Assembly: GCF_028368935.1 (NCBI RefSeq) | Contig: NZ_JAQNDK010000006.1 | Span: 649,001-713,000 of the forward strand | Origin: Sorangium aterium | Lineage (GTDB): Bacteria; Myxococcota_A; Polyangia; Polyangiales; Polyangiaceae | DNA: 64,000 nucleotides | Reading direction: 5' to 3' | Part shown: one piece after another, positions 25,131 through 34,310 of the stretch | How positions within the stretch are numbered: the stretch's first letter is position 1 | Layout of the letters: each line of letters starts with the position of its first letter | Program-made: the position numbers and the translations under genes | Notes under the pieces: generated by a model | What the model was told of the DNA's origin: nothing | Seen by the model: the letters and a program-made list of their open reading frames with translations, nothing else | Databases searched by the model: none

Positions 25131-27428
25131 TCAGTCCTCGTCGCCGGTCGAGATGATGGGGTGCCGGATGGTCCGGGGCGACTCGTCCAGATCCGGGACG
25201 CGGATCGAGATGGGCCCGGGGCTGCGGATGGAGGGGGGAGGCGCGGACTCCGCGTCCTCGGGGCGCAGCGGGATCATCCTGCTGCTCGGCGCGGGCTCGT
25301 CGCTCGTGGTCGTCAGGACGGGCACGGCGCGCTGCTCGCCGAGGGCGTGCTTCTGCTCGAGGAAGCGGAGGACCGAGGGGCCCGTCGAGCGCTCCAGCGC
25401 GGAGCGCAGATCCCCGGGCAGCGTCGACTCGATGATCATCTTCACCCCGGTGCGGGGGTGCTCGATCTCGATGCGCACGAGGTGCACGAACGAGCGATCG
25501 AGCCCGTGCTTCTCCTCGAAGTACCGGTTCGTGGGCACGTGGCCGTAGCGCTCGTCGCCGAGGATCGGGTGCCCGATCGCGGCGAGGTGCCGCCGGATCT
25601 GGTGCGTGCGCCCGCCGTCCGGGATGACGCGGAGGATCGAGTGGCCCGAGGCGACAGCGAGGCGGCGGTACCGCGTGCGCGCCGTGTACGTGCGCGTCCC
25701 TTCGCGGAGATCGCGGGTGATCGCGCCCTTGCCCGGGGTGACGCCCTTGGCCGCGGCGAGGTAGATGAGGCGCCCCGTCTTCGTGAGCGCCTCGCCCCAG
25801 CGCGCGGCCGCCTCCTCGCTCCGCGCGAGCATGACCAGGCCGCTCGTGCCCGGATCCAGCGGGTGCACGATGATGGGCGTCGTCGTGCTGCCCGGGATGC
25901 GGGCGCACCGGGCGAGCAGCGAGCCGAGGTACTCCGGCTGCGTCGCCACCGGCTCGTGGGGGCCCTTCTCGACGACCAGCACGCCGTCGTCGTCGTAGAT
26001 GACCTTCGGCGCGGGCGGGGGCGTCCGGCGGAGCGCGGCGATCGTCTCGATCTCCTCCGTGAGCGGGATCATGTCGAGCGGGGTGAGCTCCGTCGACGAG
26101 TACCCGAGGCGGCAGAAGTGATCGAGGTCGCGCGCGAGCGTGTCGGGATCGCACGAGACGTAGACGAGCAGCGGCGCGCCGAGGCGCGCGATCGCCTCGC
26201 GCGCCGTCGGGGAGACGCCGCGGCGCGGCGGGTTCACCACGATGCCGTCGAACTTCTCCGAGCTGTTGACGAGGGAGCCGACGATCTCCGCGACGTCGCC
26301 GGTGCGCACCTCCACGCGCTGGCTCAGGCCCTGGGCCTCGGCCGCGGCGCGAGCGTTCGCCGCCGCGGGCGCGAAGGACTCGACCATCAGGACGCGGTTA
26401 CCGCCCTGTGCCAGGGCGAGCGAGATCGCGCCCGAGCCCCCGTACAGATCGAGGATGCGCGGCGGCTCCTTGCGCCGGGAGGCGGGGCCGAGCGCGGCCT
26501 CTCCCTCGATGACGGGCCCGTCGTTCTCGAGCGACGCGATCTCGCGGAGCAGGAGGGCGTGCACGCGCGCGGCCTGCGCGCGGTGCGCCTGCACGAACGA
26601 GCCGAACGCGGCGATGTGGTAGGTCTGCCCGATCCGGTCCTCCGCGTGCGCGGTGCCGTCGAGCACGGTCGTCTCCGGCCCGAGGATCTGCGGCGCCTCC
26701 GCGTCGTGGAAGTTCGCCGCGACGCCGATGACGCGCGGGAGCATCGGGCGGATGGCGCGGCCGGCCTCCCGCAGCTCGTCGCGCGTGCACGCGCGCTCGC
26801 GCTGCAGGACGAACGTGACCAGCACGAACGCCGGGTTGTCCTCCGTCGCTCCCACCTCCGCGAAGAGCGGCGTCCCGGGCGCGAGGTGGACCTCGCGCAG
26901 ATCGAGGGCGCGGAGCACGCCGCCCCTCGCTGGATCGTACGGGAGGAGCAGCGGCCGGACCTCCGGCGGCGGCGACGCGATCAGCTCGCGCAGCCGCGAG
27001 GTGACCGCGGCGAGGGCCGGGGTGAGGACCCGGCAGCCCGGGATGTCGACGACCTCGTGATGCCCCGTGCGGCCGTACAGCCCGATCGCGCCGGAGGCGG
27101 CGACGATGAGCTTCGCTCGACCGCGGTAGCCGGTGATCGGATCGGCCGGGATGACCGAGCTCGTCTGGACCAGCCCGAGCGATGGGTAGTGCGCGGCTGC
27201 GGACACGACCCGCGCACGCTTGGTGCCGAGCTGCTCCGCGTAATCACCCGCGATGAGCGGACAGCCCGCGCACTCGACCGAGTGCGTGCACTCGATCAGC
27301 GTGTTCGGGATCTCGCCTGCCTTCAATGTTCGTCGCACGGGCCCGGACAAAACACCGCCGCCCGATCCCTCTGCGCTGGTGCTCTCGCCCAGCCCGTGCG
27401 GTCCTTCGATACCTGCGCCGGAAGCCAT
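25131..27428 (-). CDS. fused RNA m5U methyltransferase (TrmA/RlmD type) and RluA-type pseudouridine synthase
   Basis: About 765 aa. The N-terminal half (about 30-420) is a RlmD/TrmA-like enzyme: an Fe-S cysteine set (ECTHSVECAGC and a Cys in DIPGCRVL), SAM site LDLYGGSGAISLALAQ, NPPRRG and catalytic Cys in VSCDPDTLARDL. The C-terminal half (about 440-670) is RluA-like: HPLDPGTSGLVML with the catalytic Asp and GRTHQIRRHLAAIGHPILGD. The usual HRLD is HPLD here. A tail of about 90 residues follows. The fusion should modify rRNA or tRNA at two sites, substrates unknown. The ATG at 27428 has no good Shine-Dalgarno, so a slightly longer N-terminus is possible. Confidence 0.88.
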   Translation of the reverse strand: MASGAGIEGPHGLGESTSAEGSGGGVLSGPVRRTLKAGEIPNTLIECTHSVECAGCPLIAGDYAEQLGTKRARVVSAAAHYPSLGLVQTSSVIPADPITGYRGRAKLIVAASGAIGLYGRTGHHEVVDIPGCRVLTPALAAVTSRLRELIASPPPEVRPLLLPYDPARGGVLRALDLREVHLAPGTPLFAEVGATEDNPAFVLVTFVLQRERACTRDELREAGRAIRPMLPRVIGVAANFHDAEAPQILGPETTVLDGTAHAEDRIGQTYHIAAFGSFVQAHRAQAARVHALLLREIASLENDGPVIEGEAALGPASRRKEPPRILDLYGGSGAISLALAQGGNRVLMVESFAPAAANARAAAEAQGLSQRVEVRTGDVAEIVGSLVNSSEKFDGIVVNPPRRGVSPTAREAIARLGAPLLVYVSCDPDTLARDLDHFCRLGYSSTELTPLDMIPLTEEIETIAALRRTPPPAPKVIYDDDGVLVVEKGPHEPVATQPEYLGSLLARCARIPGSTTTPIIVHPLDPGTSGLVMLARSEEAAARWGEALTKTGRLIYLAAAKGVTPGKGAITRDLREGTRTYTARTRYRRLAVASGHSILRVIPDGGRTHQIRRHLAAIGHPILGDERYGHVPTNRYFEEKHGLDRSFVHLVRIEIEHPRTGVKMIIESTLPGDLRSALERSTGPSVLRFLEQKHALGEQRAVPVLTTTSDEPAPSSRMIPLRPEDAESAPPPSIRSPGPISIRVPDLDESPRTIRHPIISTGDED

Positions 27429-27759
27429 TCCGGGGGAGCTTACAGGGGCTCTCGGCCAGCGTCGAAGGTGTAAAGAGGAAACCGTCGAGCTTTTCGTCTG
27501 CGGCGCTCGGCGCGCCGGGGAGCGCTTTCGGATCCTGACGAGGCCCCGCGCTTTCGCCGGGGCCGCGGTATCTGCCCGGACGGTGGGCGATCCAGGCCCC
27601 GCTCGCTCCGTCGAGCCAGCCGCCAGGCGACGCAGGGGCCAATGTGGGCGATCCCTGGCGCTGCTCCTTACCTCGGGCCGCGCCGTTCGCGACATCCGTG
27701 ATCGCAGCGCCCGGTCCGCCCCGCGCGCCTCGTGGGGGCGATGGTAGACTGAGCGCCTC
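27429..27759. other. divergent intergenic region
   Basis: Lies between the RNA-modification fusion gene (minus) and the PEGA-domain gene (plus), so it must contain both promoters. I see a TAGACT at 27745-27750 that could be a -10 element for the plus-strand gene, with no clear -35. No gene, repeat or hairpin is evident. Confidence 0.4.
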
Positions 27760-29430
27760 TTGCGTCTTCCGATCGCTTTTCTCTTCGGCCTCCTGGCTGT
27801 GCTGTTCGCCCCTCCGGTGTTCGCCGGACCAGGCGACAAGGAGGCGAACCAGGGCATCAACGCGGCCAGAGGCGGCTTCTGCAAGCGGGCGATCCCGCTG
27901 CTCGAGTCCGCCGAGAGCCAGCGGCATCGCCCGAGCTCGGCGGTTCCGCTCGCCGACTGCTACGTCAAGACGGGCGAGCTGCTGAAGGCCAGCGAGATCT
28001 ATCACAAGGTCGCGAGCGAGAAGAAGGCGCCCGGCTACAACGCGCGGGATGTCGCGGCCATCACATCGGCCAAGAAGAAGGCAACTCAGCTCGATGCGCG
28101 CATCCCGACGCTCGTCGTCACGCCGGCGGAGCCGTACGAGGGGCTCGTGGTCGAGGTCGACGGTGAGGTGATCAGCGAGCCGTCGACGCCGCACCGGTTC
28201 GATCCGGGCAAGGTGCTGGTGATCGTCGCCAGGGCCGAGGGCCACGAGGAGGCGTCGCAGAAGATCACGCTGAAAGAGAAGCAGCGGCGCGAGATCAAGC
28301 TGCGCCTCAAGCCGAAGCCCGGCGCGAAGAAGCCGCCGGAGAAGCCGGTCGAGAAGAAGCCGCCGGAGAAGCCGGTCGCGGAGACGCCGGTCGAGAAGAA
28401 GCCGCCGGAGAAGCCGGTCGCGAAGAAGCCACCGGGGAAGAAGCCGCCGGAGAAGCCGGTCGCGAAGAAGCCGCCGGGGAAGAAGCCGCCGGAGAAGCCG
28501 GTCGCGAAGAAGCCGCCGGGGAAGAAGCCGCCGGAGAAGCCGGTCGCGAAGAAGCCGCCGGAGAAGCCGGTCGCGGAGAAGCCGCCCACGAAAAAGCCGC
28601 CTCGCGCCGCCGAGAAGCCGGGCGAGGAGAAGCCGCGTGTCGCGACGGGCCCCGAGGAGAAGCCGAAGCCCGCCGTCGAGATGCCCGAGCCCACGCCGCC
28701 CAGCCCGCGCAGGCAGCGCGACGTGTGGCTCGGCGTAGGCTTCCAGGGCTTCTTCATCCCTCAGCTCATGTTCGAGCTCCTCGGAGAAGGGGGGCGGGAC
28801 GTCCTCGTCCCGGGCGGAGACATCTCGCTGTCCACGCGGCTCGGGCGGCGGTTCGATCTCGTCTTCTCGGTCGCTTACGCGCGCTTCCGGATGCAAGAGA
28901 CGCCGTTCAAGCCGAAGGGACACCCGGACACCGACTACGAGATCGTCGAGAGCGATCTCCAGGCGCTCCAGGCGGGCGTCCGCCTGGTCTGGAACATCCC
29001 GCTCGATCGGGACGAGCTGTTCGCCTTCCGCGTCGGCGCCGGCCTTGGCGTGGGCTGGACGTTCATGGGCGACCTCTACCGGACGCAGGCCTATCCCGGG
29101 GACGCGGTGCCCGGCGACGCGGGCTCCTTCGTGCCGGGGGACCCGTACCGCTATGTGAAATGCCGCGGGCCCAACAACCCGATCGGGAGCTTCCGGTACT
29201 GCAACCAGCTCGATTACGACGCCGAACACTACCCCGGCTATGTCGAGCCGAGCTGGTTCACCCGCCCCAAGGGGCGGCCTCAAGGCCTGCGGCCGCTCGT
29301 CTATCCGTGGCTCGTCCTGCCCGAGATCGGGCTCGCGCTCCGCCCGTGGGACCGCGTCGCGTTCGACCTCCGGGTCGGCGCCTCCGTGACGGGCCTGCTC
29401 GGAGGGCTCGGCATACGCTTCGCCCTGTGA
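27760..29430 (+). CDS. secreted TPR/PEGA protein with Lys-Pro repeats and C-terminal barrel-like domain
   Basis: 556 aa from a TTG at 27760 that begins a clear signal peptide (MRLPIAFLFGLLAVLFAPPV). Residues about 25-110 look like a TPR-type region (ASEIYHKVASEKKAPGY), and about 110-185 is a PEGA-like carbohydrate/cell-wall domain (LVVEVDGEVISEPSTPHR). About 186-285 is a Lys/Pro repeat of 14-residue units (AKKPPGKKPPEKPV), likely spanning or binding peptidoglycan. The rest has alternating hydrophobic residues and ends GIRFAL, typical of an outer membrane barrel. I infer a cell-envelope linking role. The start is the weakest part of the call. Confidence 0.72.
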   Translation: MRLPIAFLFGLLAVLFAPPVFAGPGDKEANQGINAARGGFCKRAIPLLESAESQRHRPSSAVPLADCYVKTGELLKASEIYHKVASEKKAPGYNARDVAAITSAKKKATQLDARIPTLVVTPAEPYEGLVVEVDGEVISEPSTPHRFDPGKVLVIVARAEGHEEASQKITLKEKQRREIKLRLKPKPGAKKPPEKPVEKKPPEKPVAETPVEKKPPEKPVAKKPPGKKPPEKPVAKKPPGKKPPEKPVAKKPPGKKPPEKPVAKKPPEKPVAEKPPTKKPPRAAEKPGEEKPRVATGPEEKPKPAVEMPEPTPPSPRRQRDVWLGVGFQGFFIPQLMFELLGEGGRDVLVPGGDISLSTRLGRRFDLVFSVAYARFRMQETPFKPKGHPDTDYEIVESDLQALQAGVRLVWNIPLDRDELFAFRVGAGLGVGWTFMGDLYRTQAYPGDAVPGDAGSFVPGDPYRYVKCRGPNNPIGSFRYCNQLDYDAEHYPGYVEPSWFTRPKGRPQGLRPLVYPWLVLPEIGLALRPWDRVAFDLRVGASVTGLLGGLGIRFAL

Positions 29431-29457
29431 TGCGCGTCGCCCCGCGGGCCGCGCGGC

Positions 29458-29796
29458 TCAGCGAGCGAGCTTCACGGCGCGGCCGAGCTTCCGGGACAGC
29501 ACGGTCTCGAGCGTGCTCCAGAGCTCGTCGCCCGACTTCTGGGCCACCCAGCGGCCCTCGGACGGCCGGTAGTCGAAGTGCCACGCGGCCCGCTCGGCGG
29601 CCATCCAGACCTGCCGCGCCGCGCGGTGGCTGTTGACGACGTACTTGATGCCGTCCTCGAACTCCAGGGTGAGGATGCCGCTCTGCAGGTCGGCCTCGAC
29701 GCCGTCGGGGATCTCGTTGATCGCTCGATCCAGCGCGCGCAGCGACCGATCGGCCACGTCGTCGAACTCTCGCTCCGATAGGGGCTCTCCGCTCAT
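29458..29796 (-). CDS. cyaY: frataxin-like iron donor CyaY
   Basis: 112 aa, the usual frataxin length. The acidic first helix (SEREFDDVADRSLRALDRAI) for iron binding and the core strand motif YVVNSHRAARQVWMA followed by HFDY are characteristic. It acts in Fe-S cluster assembly with IscS/IscU and is cytoplasmic. It begins 57 bp after the phnY stop on the same strand, but a functional link is not obvious. Confidence 0.92.
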   Translation of the reverse strand: MSGEPLSEREFDDVADRSLRALDRAINEIPDGVEADLQSGILTLEFEDGIKYVVNSHRAARQVWMAAERAAWHFDYRPSEGRWVAQKSGDELWSTLETVLSRKLGRAVKLAR

Positions 29797-29853
29797 GCCG
29801 ATCCGCTTACAACGGCGCGCGCCGAGGCGGTACGGGGAAGCGCCGGCACCCCC

Positions 29854-31302
29854 TCACTCCCAGGGGACGGTGTAGAGCTTCACGTTGGTCATCGCCTTCA
29901 TCGCCTCGACGACGCCCTCCTTGATCCCGATGCCGCTGTCCTTGATCCCTCCGAACGGCGACAGCTCGGACCGGTACCCCGGCACCTCGCGCACGTTCAC
30001 CGTGCCGCAGCGGAGCTCCCGCACGAGCCGGTGGACGCGCCCCATGTCGTTCGTGCAGACGCCGGCCGAGAGGCCGTAGCTCGTCCCGTTCGCCACCGCG
30101 ATCGCCTCGTCGATGTCCCTCACCCGCAGGATGGGCGCGTGCGGGCCGAACGTCTCGCGCTGCACGGAGGGGGCGTCCCGCGGGACGTGATCCATGACGG
30201 TGGGGCCGTACAGGGCCCCGCGGCGCTCGTTCCCGAACAGCAGCCGGGCGCCCCGCGCGAGCGTGTCCTCGGCCGCCGCCTCGAGCTGCCGCGCCGCGGC
30301 CTCGGAGATCACCGTCCCCATGTCGGTCGCCGGATCGAGCGGATCGCCCACCTTGATCTGCGCCGACGCGGCGGCGAGGCGCCCGGCGAGCTCGTCGGCG
30401 ACGCGCTCGCTCACGATGAGCCGCTTCACCGCCGTGCAGCGCTGCCCCGAGTTCTTGTAGCAGCCGTACGCCGCGAGCCGCACGGCCTCGTCGAGATCCG
30501 CGTCGTCGAGCACGATGAGCGGGTCGTTGCCGCCGAGCTCGAGCACCGCGCGCCGGTAGCCGAGCAGGCCGGCGATGCGCTTGCCGATCTCGACCCCGCC
30601 GGTGAAGCTCACGAGCTCCACCGCCGGGTGGGTCACGAGCGCCCGCCCGATCTCGGCCGGATCGCCGGTCACGACGCTGAGCATGCCGGGCGGCAGCCCC
30701 GACTCGTAGAGCACGGACGCGAGGTAGATCGCGGAGAGGGGCGTCTTCTCCGACGGCTTGAGCACCATGGAGCTGCCGCTCGCGACGCTCGGCGCGACCT
30801 TGTGGGCGACCTGGTTGAGCGGGTGGTTGAACGGGGTGATCGCCGTCACCAGGCGGAGCGGCTCGCGCAGCGTGTAGCCCCGCCGGGGCTTGCCGTTCGC
30901 CGAGATGTCGAACGCGAGGCACTGGCCGTCGTCGCGGAGCGCCTCGTACGCGGAGAAGCGGAGCACGTCGACCGCGCGACGCACCTCGTAGGCCGTGTCC
31001 TTGAGGCAGAGCCCGCTCTCCCACGTGATGAGCCGCGCCACCGCCCCCGCCTGCGCCTCGATGTGCGCCGCGGCGCGGAGCAGGATCTCGCTGCGCTCGT
31101 GGCGAGAGAGCCGCGGCGGGCCGGAGGACGCGCTCGCGAGCGCCTCCAGCACCGCCTCCTCGTCGAGCCTCGGCACGCTGCCGATCACCTCGCCCGTGAA
31201 CGGGTAGCGCACGAGGATGCGCTCGTCCCGGCTCACCGGTCTTCCCCCGATCAGGCACGGAAAATGGAACGCTGGTCGATCGATTGAGAGCATCGAGCCC
31301 AT
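29854..31302 (-). CDS. phnY: phosphonoacetaldehyde dehydrogenase (aldehyde dehydrogenase family)
   Basis: 482 aa. Aldehyde dehydrogenase with general base in LELGGNDPL, catalytic Cys in KNSGQRCTAVKR and the NAD-binding motif FTGGVEIGKRI. It is placed in the phnY group because the next gene upstream encodes phosphonoacetate hydrolase, 34 bp away. The pair would oxidise phosphonoacetaldehyde to phosphonoacetate and then cleave it. The start ATG at 31302 has AAGGGGGG seven bases upstream. The general aldehyde dehydrogenase assignment is firm; the exact substrate rests on context. Confidence 0.88.
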   Translation of the reverse strand: MGSMLSIDRPAFHFPCLIGGRPVSRDERILVRYPFTGEVIGSVPRLDEEAVLEALASASSGPPRLSRHERSEILLRAAAHIEAQAGAVARLITWESGLCLKDTAYEVRRAVDVLRFSAYEALRDDGQCLAFDISANGKPRRGYTLREPLRLVTAITPFNHPLNQVAHKVAPSVASGSSMVLKPSEKTPLSAIYLASVLYESGLPPGMLSVVTGDPAEIGRALVTHPAVELVSFTGGVEIGKRIAGLLGYRRAVLELGGNDPLIVLDDADLDEAVRLAAYGCYKNSGQRCTAVKRLIVSERVADELAGRLAAASAQIKVGDPLDPATDMGTVISEAAARQLEAAAEDTLARGARLLFGNERRGALYGPTVMDHVPRDAPSVQRETFGPHAPILRVRDIDEAIAVANGTSYGLSAGVCTNDMGRVHRLVRELRCGTVNVREVPGYRSELSPFGGIKDSGIGIKEGVVEAMKAMTNVKLYTVPWE

Positions 31303-31336
31303 CCCTGTCCCCCCTTCAGGCGCTCGATCGTCGGCG

Positions 31337-32647
31337 CTAGGCCATGGCGGTCGAGAGTCGGTTGAGCACCAGATCGAAGACGTCCGCGTTCGACAGCGCG
31401 CTCGGCCGGCCGCGCGCGGCGTCCTCGTCCTCCTTGGCCGCTTCAGCGCCGAGGAGCCACGCGCGCTCTCCGGGCCGGAGCGGGTGGCTCGCGAGGATCG
31501 GCACCTCCGCCTCGTGCAGGCCGCCGTGCGACCTGAGCCCGCGCTGCACGGCGGAGAGGTCGTGGTAGGCCGCGCTCTTGCCGAGCACCGTGTGCCGATC
31601 GCCGAGGATCACGAGGTCGCCGATCCGATCCGGCGGCAGCGCGAAGCGCTGCGCGGCCTCCTCCCGGCTCAGGACGAGCTCCAGGCCCGGGATCAGCGCC
31701 AGGATCTGAGCGGCGCGCGCGCCGTCGTCCGGCGCGCCGAGGTACACGGTCGCGTAGGACCCGAGCGCGCCGTGGTGCACGACGTACGGGTCGGTGATCG
31801 GCAGGATCACGCGGAAGCCCGAGAGGCCGGCCTCGCGCAGCGCGTCGTCCAGGTAGCGCACGTTCGGCGAGCCGTCCTCCGCGGTCTTGTCGTTCATGCC
31901 GTGATCCGCGGTGATGCCGCAGACGAAGCCGGCGTCGAGGTACTCGCCGAAGAGGGCGTCGAAGCGGGCGTAGAACCGATCGGACATCGGTCCGCGCGGC
32001 GGCTCCTTGTGCTGCACGTAGTCGGTCAGCGACACGTAGAGCAGCGTGGCCGAGAGCCGCTCGTGGAGCGCGAGGCCCATTTCCATGGCGTAGTGGGAGA
32101 TGTCCCAGTCGTAGATCGACGGGTTCTCGCGGCCGACCGCGGCGGTGATCGAGCCGATCCCGTGCTCCGGGATGGCCTGCTCGTGCGCCTTCTCCGCCGA
32201 CAGCGAGATCGGGCGAGGGCCCCCCTCGCGGCACGCGCCGAGGAGCGCGCGGAGCTTGTCCTTGGCCGTGACGCAGAGGGTCCTGACGCCCGCCTGCTCC
32301 ATCTTCTCGAAGAGCGTCGGCACCCGCAGGAACCGGGGATCGTTCATCGGCACCTCCTCCCCCGTGGCGGCGTCGAGGTAGTAGTTGCCCGAGATGCCGT
32401 GCACGCACGGCGGCTGGCCGGTCACGATGGACACGTTGTTCGGGTTCGTGAAGCTGGGGACCTGGCCTCGGCCGCGCACGTACAGGCCGCCGGCGGCGAG
32501 CGTGCCCGCGAGCCGCGGCATCAGCCCGTCCGCGAGCGCCTGGTCGAGGTACTCCGGCCCGCAGCCGTCGACGCAGAACACCACCGTCTTGCGCGCGGGC
32601 AGCGCGTAGCGCCGATCGCCGAGTTCGATCATGCCGAACGCTGACAC
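31337..32647 (-). CDS. phnA: phosphonoacetate hydrolase
   Basis: 436 aa, alkaline-phosphatase superfamily. Metal and nucleophile residues are visible: Asp in VVFCVDGCGPEYLDQAL, nucleophile Thr in SFTNPNN, Asp/His in LTDYVQHK, Asp-His in TADHGMNDK and His in HGGLHE. It hydrolyses the C-P bond of phosphonoacetate to acetate and phosphate. The GTG at 32647 is the longest start and an ATG at 32632 is possible; neither has a good Shine-Dalgarno. PhnW, the usual first enzyme for aminoethylphosphonate, is not in this window. Confidence 0.92.
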   Translation of the reverse strand: MSAFGMIELGDRRYALPARKTVVFCVDGCGPEYLDQALADGLMPRLAGTLAAGGLYVRGRGQVPSFTNPNNVSIVTGQPPCVHGISGNYYLDAATGEEVPMNDPRFLRVPTLFEKMEQAGVRTLCVTAKDKLRALLGACREGGPRPISLSAEKAHEQAIPEHGIGSITAAVGRENPSIYDWDISHYAMEMGLALHERLSATLLYVSLTDYVQHKEPPRGPMSDRFYARFDALFGEYLDAGFVCGITADHGMNDKTAEDGSPNVRYLDDALREAGLSGFRVILPITDPYVVHHGALGSYATVYLGAPDDGARAAQILALIPGLELVLSREEAAQRFALPPDRIGDLVILGDRHTVLGKSAAYHDLSAVQRGLRSHGGLHEAEVPILASHPLRPGERAWLLGAEAAKEDEDAARGRPSALSNADVFDLVLNRLSTAMA

Positions 32648-32731
32648 GCAGCGCGCGGGCCGAGAAGGGCCGACGCTGCGCCGCCACGGGCGCTCCTCCG
32701 CCTCGAACGGCGGGCAGGGGGCGGCGATGCG

Positions 32732-33013
32732 TCAGTAGCCCGGCCAGGGATCGGCCGGCTTCGGAGGCGCCGGGACCGGCCGCTTGAAGCACATCACGCC
32801 TGCGTCGAGCGCCACGAGCTCCCAGCCGCCCTCGCCCCGCGCCTTGGCGATGGCGCGGGCTTCGTCCACGCCGTGCGTCTGCTCGCAGTCCTGCTCCCAC
32901 CGCGGCGGGGGGACGCTCGGCATAAGCACCTGGGCGCGCACTCGCCCCGTCGCGAGCGCGACGGCCGCTCCCACCACCAGACCGCCCAGCACGAGCACGA
33001 CCCTCTTGTCCAT
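32732..33013 (-). CDS. small membrane or secreted protein, DUF4177-like
   Basis: 93 aa from the ATG at 33013. The N-terminus MDKRVVLVLGGLVVGAAVAL is a signal or membrane anchor. The remaining 65 residues include GWELVALDAGVMCFKRP, which resembles the DUF4177 end (GWELV...FKR). The frame is open to 33055. It lies 84 bp upstream of phnA on the same strand. Function unknown. Confidence 0.65.
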   Translation of the reverse strand: MDKRVVLVLGGLVVGAAVALATGRVRAQVLMPSVPPPRWEQDCEQTHGVDEARAIAKARGEGGWELVALDAGVMCFKRPVPAPPKPADPWPGY

Positions 33014-33077
33014 GGCGTCGGGGACATCGTGGTCCGCGCCGGGCAGGAGCGTCAAGCGACGCTCCGAGGACGTTCGG

Positions 33078-33151
33078 CACGCCCGGCAGGATTCGAACCT
33101 GCGACCCGCGGCTTAGAAGGCCGCTGCTCTATCCAGCTGAGCTACGGGCGC
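33078..33151 (-). tRNA. tRNA-Arg (anticodon UCU)
   Basis: 74-nt cloverleaf on the minus strand: acceptor GCGCCCG with CGGGCGT (one G-U), D arm GCTCAGCTGGATAGAGC, anticodon loop CTTCTAA with anticodon TCT, T arm GCAGGTTCGAATCCTGC, discriminator G. CCA is not encoded (the sequence goes on CCG), in contrast with the tRNA-like RNA at 8139-8276. Confidence 0.95.
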
Positions 33152-33200
33152 TTGGACGACAAGCGCATCTCTCGTACTGCATCGCGGACGCGGAATCGAG

Positions 33201-33227
33201 CGTTACGAGCGTTACGAGCGTTACGAG
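33201..33227. repeat. three 9-bp repeats (CGTTACGAG)
   Basis: Three direct copies of CGTTACGAG, flanked by partial copies, lie between tRNA-Arg and the stop of uppS. Its AT content is higher than that of its surroundings. Possible transcription or processing effect on the minus strand, not proven. Confidence 0.7.
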
Positions 33228-33264
33228 CGCCGGTGGGCGCGGGGAACCCCCACGCGACGTCCGC

Positions 33265-34005
33265 TCAGGTCGACGCATCGAGGCGTCGGACCTGCTCGCC
33301 GGTCCGGCCGTAACGCCGCTGTCGCCGGCTGTAGGTCGCGACCGCCTCATCGAACGTCGCCTCGGTGAAATCGGGCCAGAGCGTGTCGGTGAAGAACAGC
33401 TCCGCGTACGCGGCCTCGAAGAGCAGGAAGTCGCTGAGCCGCTTCTCTCCGCCGGTGCGGATGATGAGATCGGGATCCGGCATCGAGCTGGTCGTCAGGA
33501 AGTTCCGGAGCGACTTCTCGTTGATCTCCTCCGGGATGACCAGCCCGGCCCGCGCGCGGACCGCGAGCGCGCGCATGGCGTTCGCCATGTCGCGGCGACC
33601 GCCGTAGCTCAGCGCGAGCGCCAGGGTCATCTCGGTGCCCCCGGCGGTGTCCTCCACGAGCTTCTCCATCGCGCGTCGCGTCGGCGTCGGGATGTCCTCG
33701 AGATCGCCGACCACCTGCACCGCGATCCCTCGACGGATCAGCTCGTCGTGCTCCCCCTCGGCGAACTCCTGGCAGATGCGCATCAGCGCGTCGATCTCGT
33801 CCTTGGGCCTCGACCAGTTCGCCACGCTGAACGCGTAGAGCGTGAGGTACGGGATGCCGCGATCGCGGCAGGCGCGCACCGAGAGGCGCACGGCCTGCGC
33901 CCCGTGCCGGTGCCCCTGCATGCGGGGCAGCCCCCGCGCCGCCGCCCAGCGGCCATTGCCATCGAGGATGATCGCGACGTGCTTGGGGAGATTGCTGGAC
34001 GTCAT
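33265..34005 (-). CDS. uppS: undecaprenyl diphosphate synthase (cis-prenyltransferase)
   Basis: 246 aa. Motifs are complete: HVAIILDGNGRWA (catalytic Asp), GHRHGA, LYAFSVANWSRP, LSYGGRRDMANA and RTGGEKRLSDFLLFEAAYAE. It makes the C55 lipid carrier for peptidoglycan. The ATG at 34005 follows AGGA. The frame extends to 34215 without support. tRNA-Arg follows downstream on the same strand. Confidence 0.95.
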   Translation of the reverse strand: MTSSNLPKHVAIILDGNGRWAAARGLPRMQGHRHGAQAVRLSVRACRDRGIPYLTLYAFSVANWSRPKDEIDALMRICQEFAEGEHDELIRRGIAVQVVGDLEDIPTPTRRAMEKLVEDTAGGTEMTLALALSYGGRRDMANAMRALAVRARAGLVIPEEINEKSLRNFLTTSSMPDPDLIIRTGGEKRLSDFLLFEAAYAELFFTDTLWPDFTEATFDEAVATYSRRQRRYGRTGEQVRRLDAST

Positions 34006-34310
34006 GGGCTTTCCTGGGTGGGGACGACGAAAGACTCTGCGCCGAGCATGGGCGCGGTAGGGGGGCCGACGGTGATGCGATTGTGGAGGTTCTGTGGAGG
34101 ATGACGCAGGGGAGCTCAAGGCGCTCCGCCGACTCTGACAGTAGCGCGAGCGCTTTGACACGCGCACGCGCACGCGCTCGCTCGCCCGAAGACCACCGGC
34201 GCGCCTTCGCACCATCGATCCGGCGCGCTGTCAAACCGAGGAAACCTCCCGGAAACCAAAAGGGTTGCCGGGGAGGGCAGCATGGCGAGAGAGCTCATCC
34301 TTTCACAGGA
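34006..34310. other. intergenic region upstream of uppS
   Basis: About 300 bp, no gene supported. It has a run of alternating CGCGCACGCGCACGCG near 34160 (Z-DNA-prone) and TTGACA on the minus strand at 34234-34229 with no convincing -10. It must hold the uppS promoter, and possibly a terminator for the histidine kinase gene. Confidence 0.4.
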
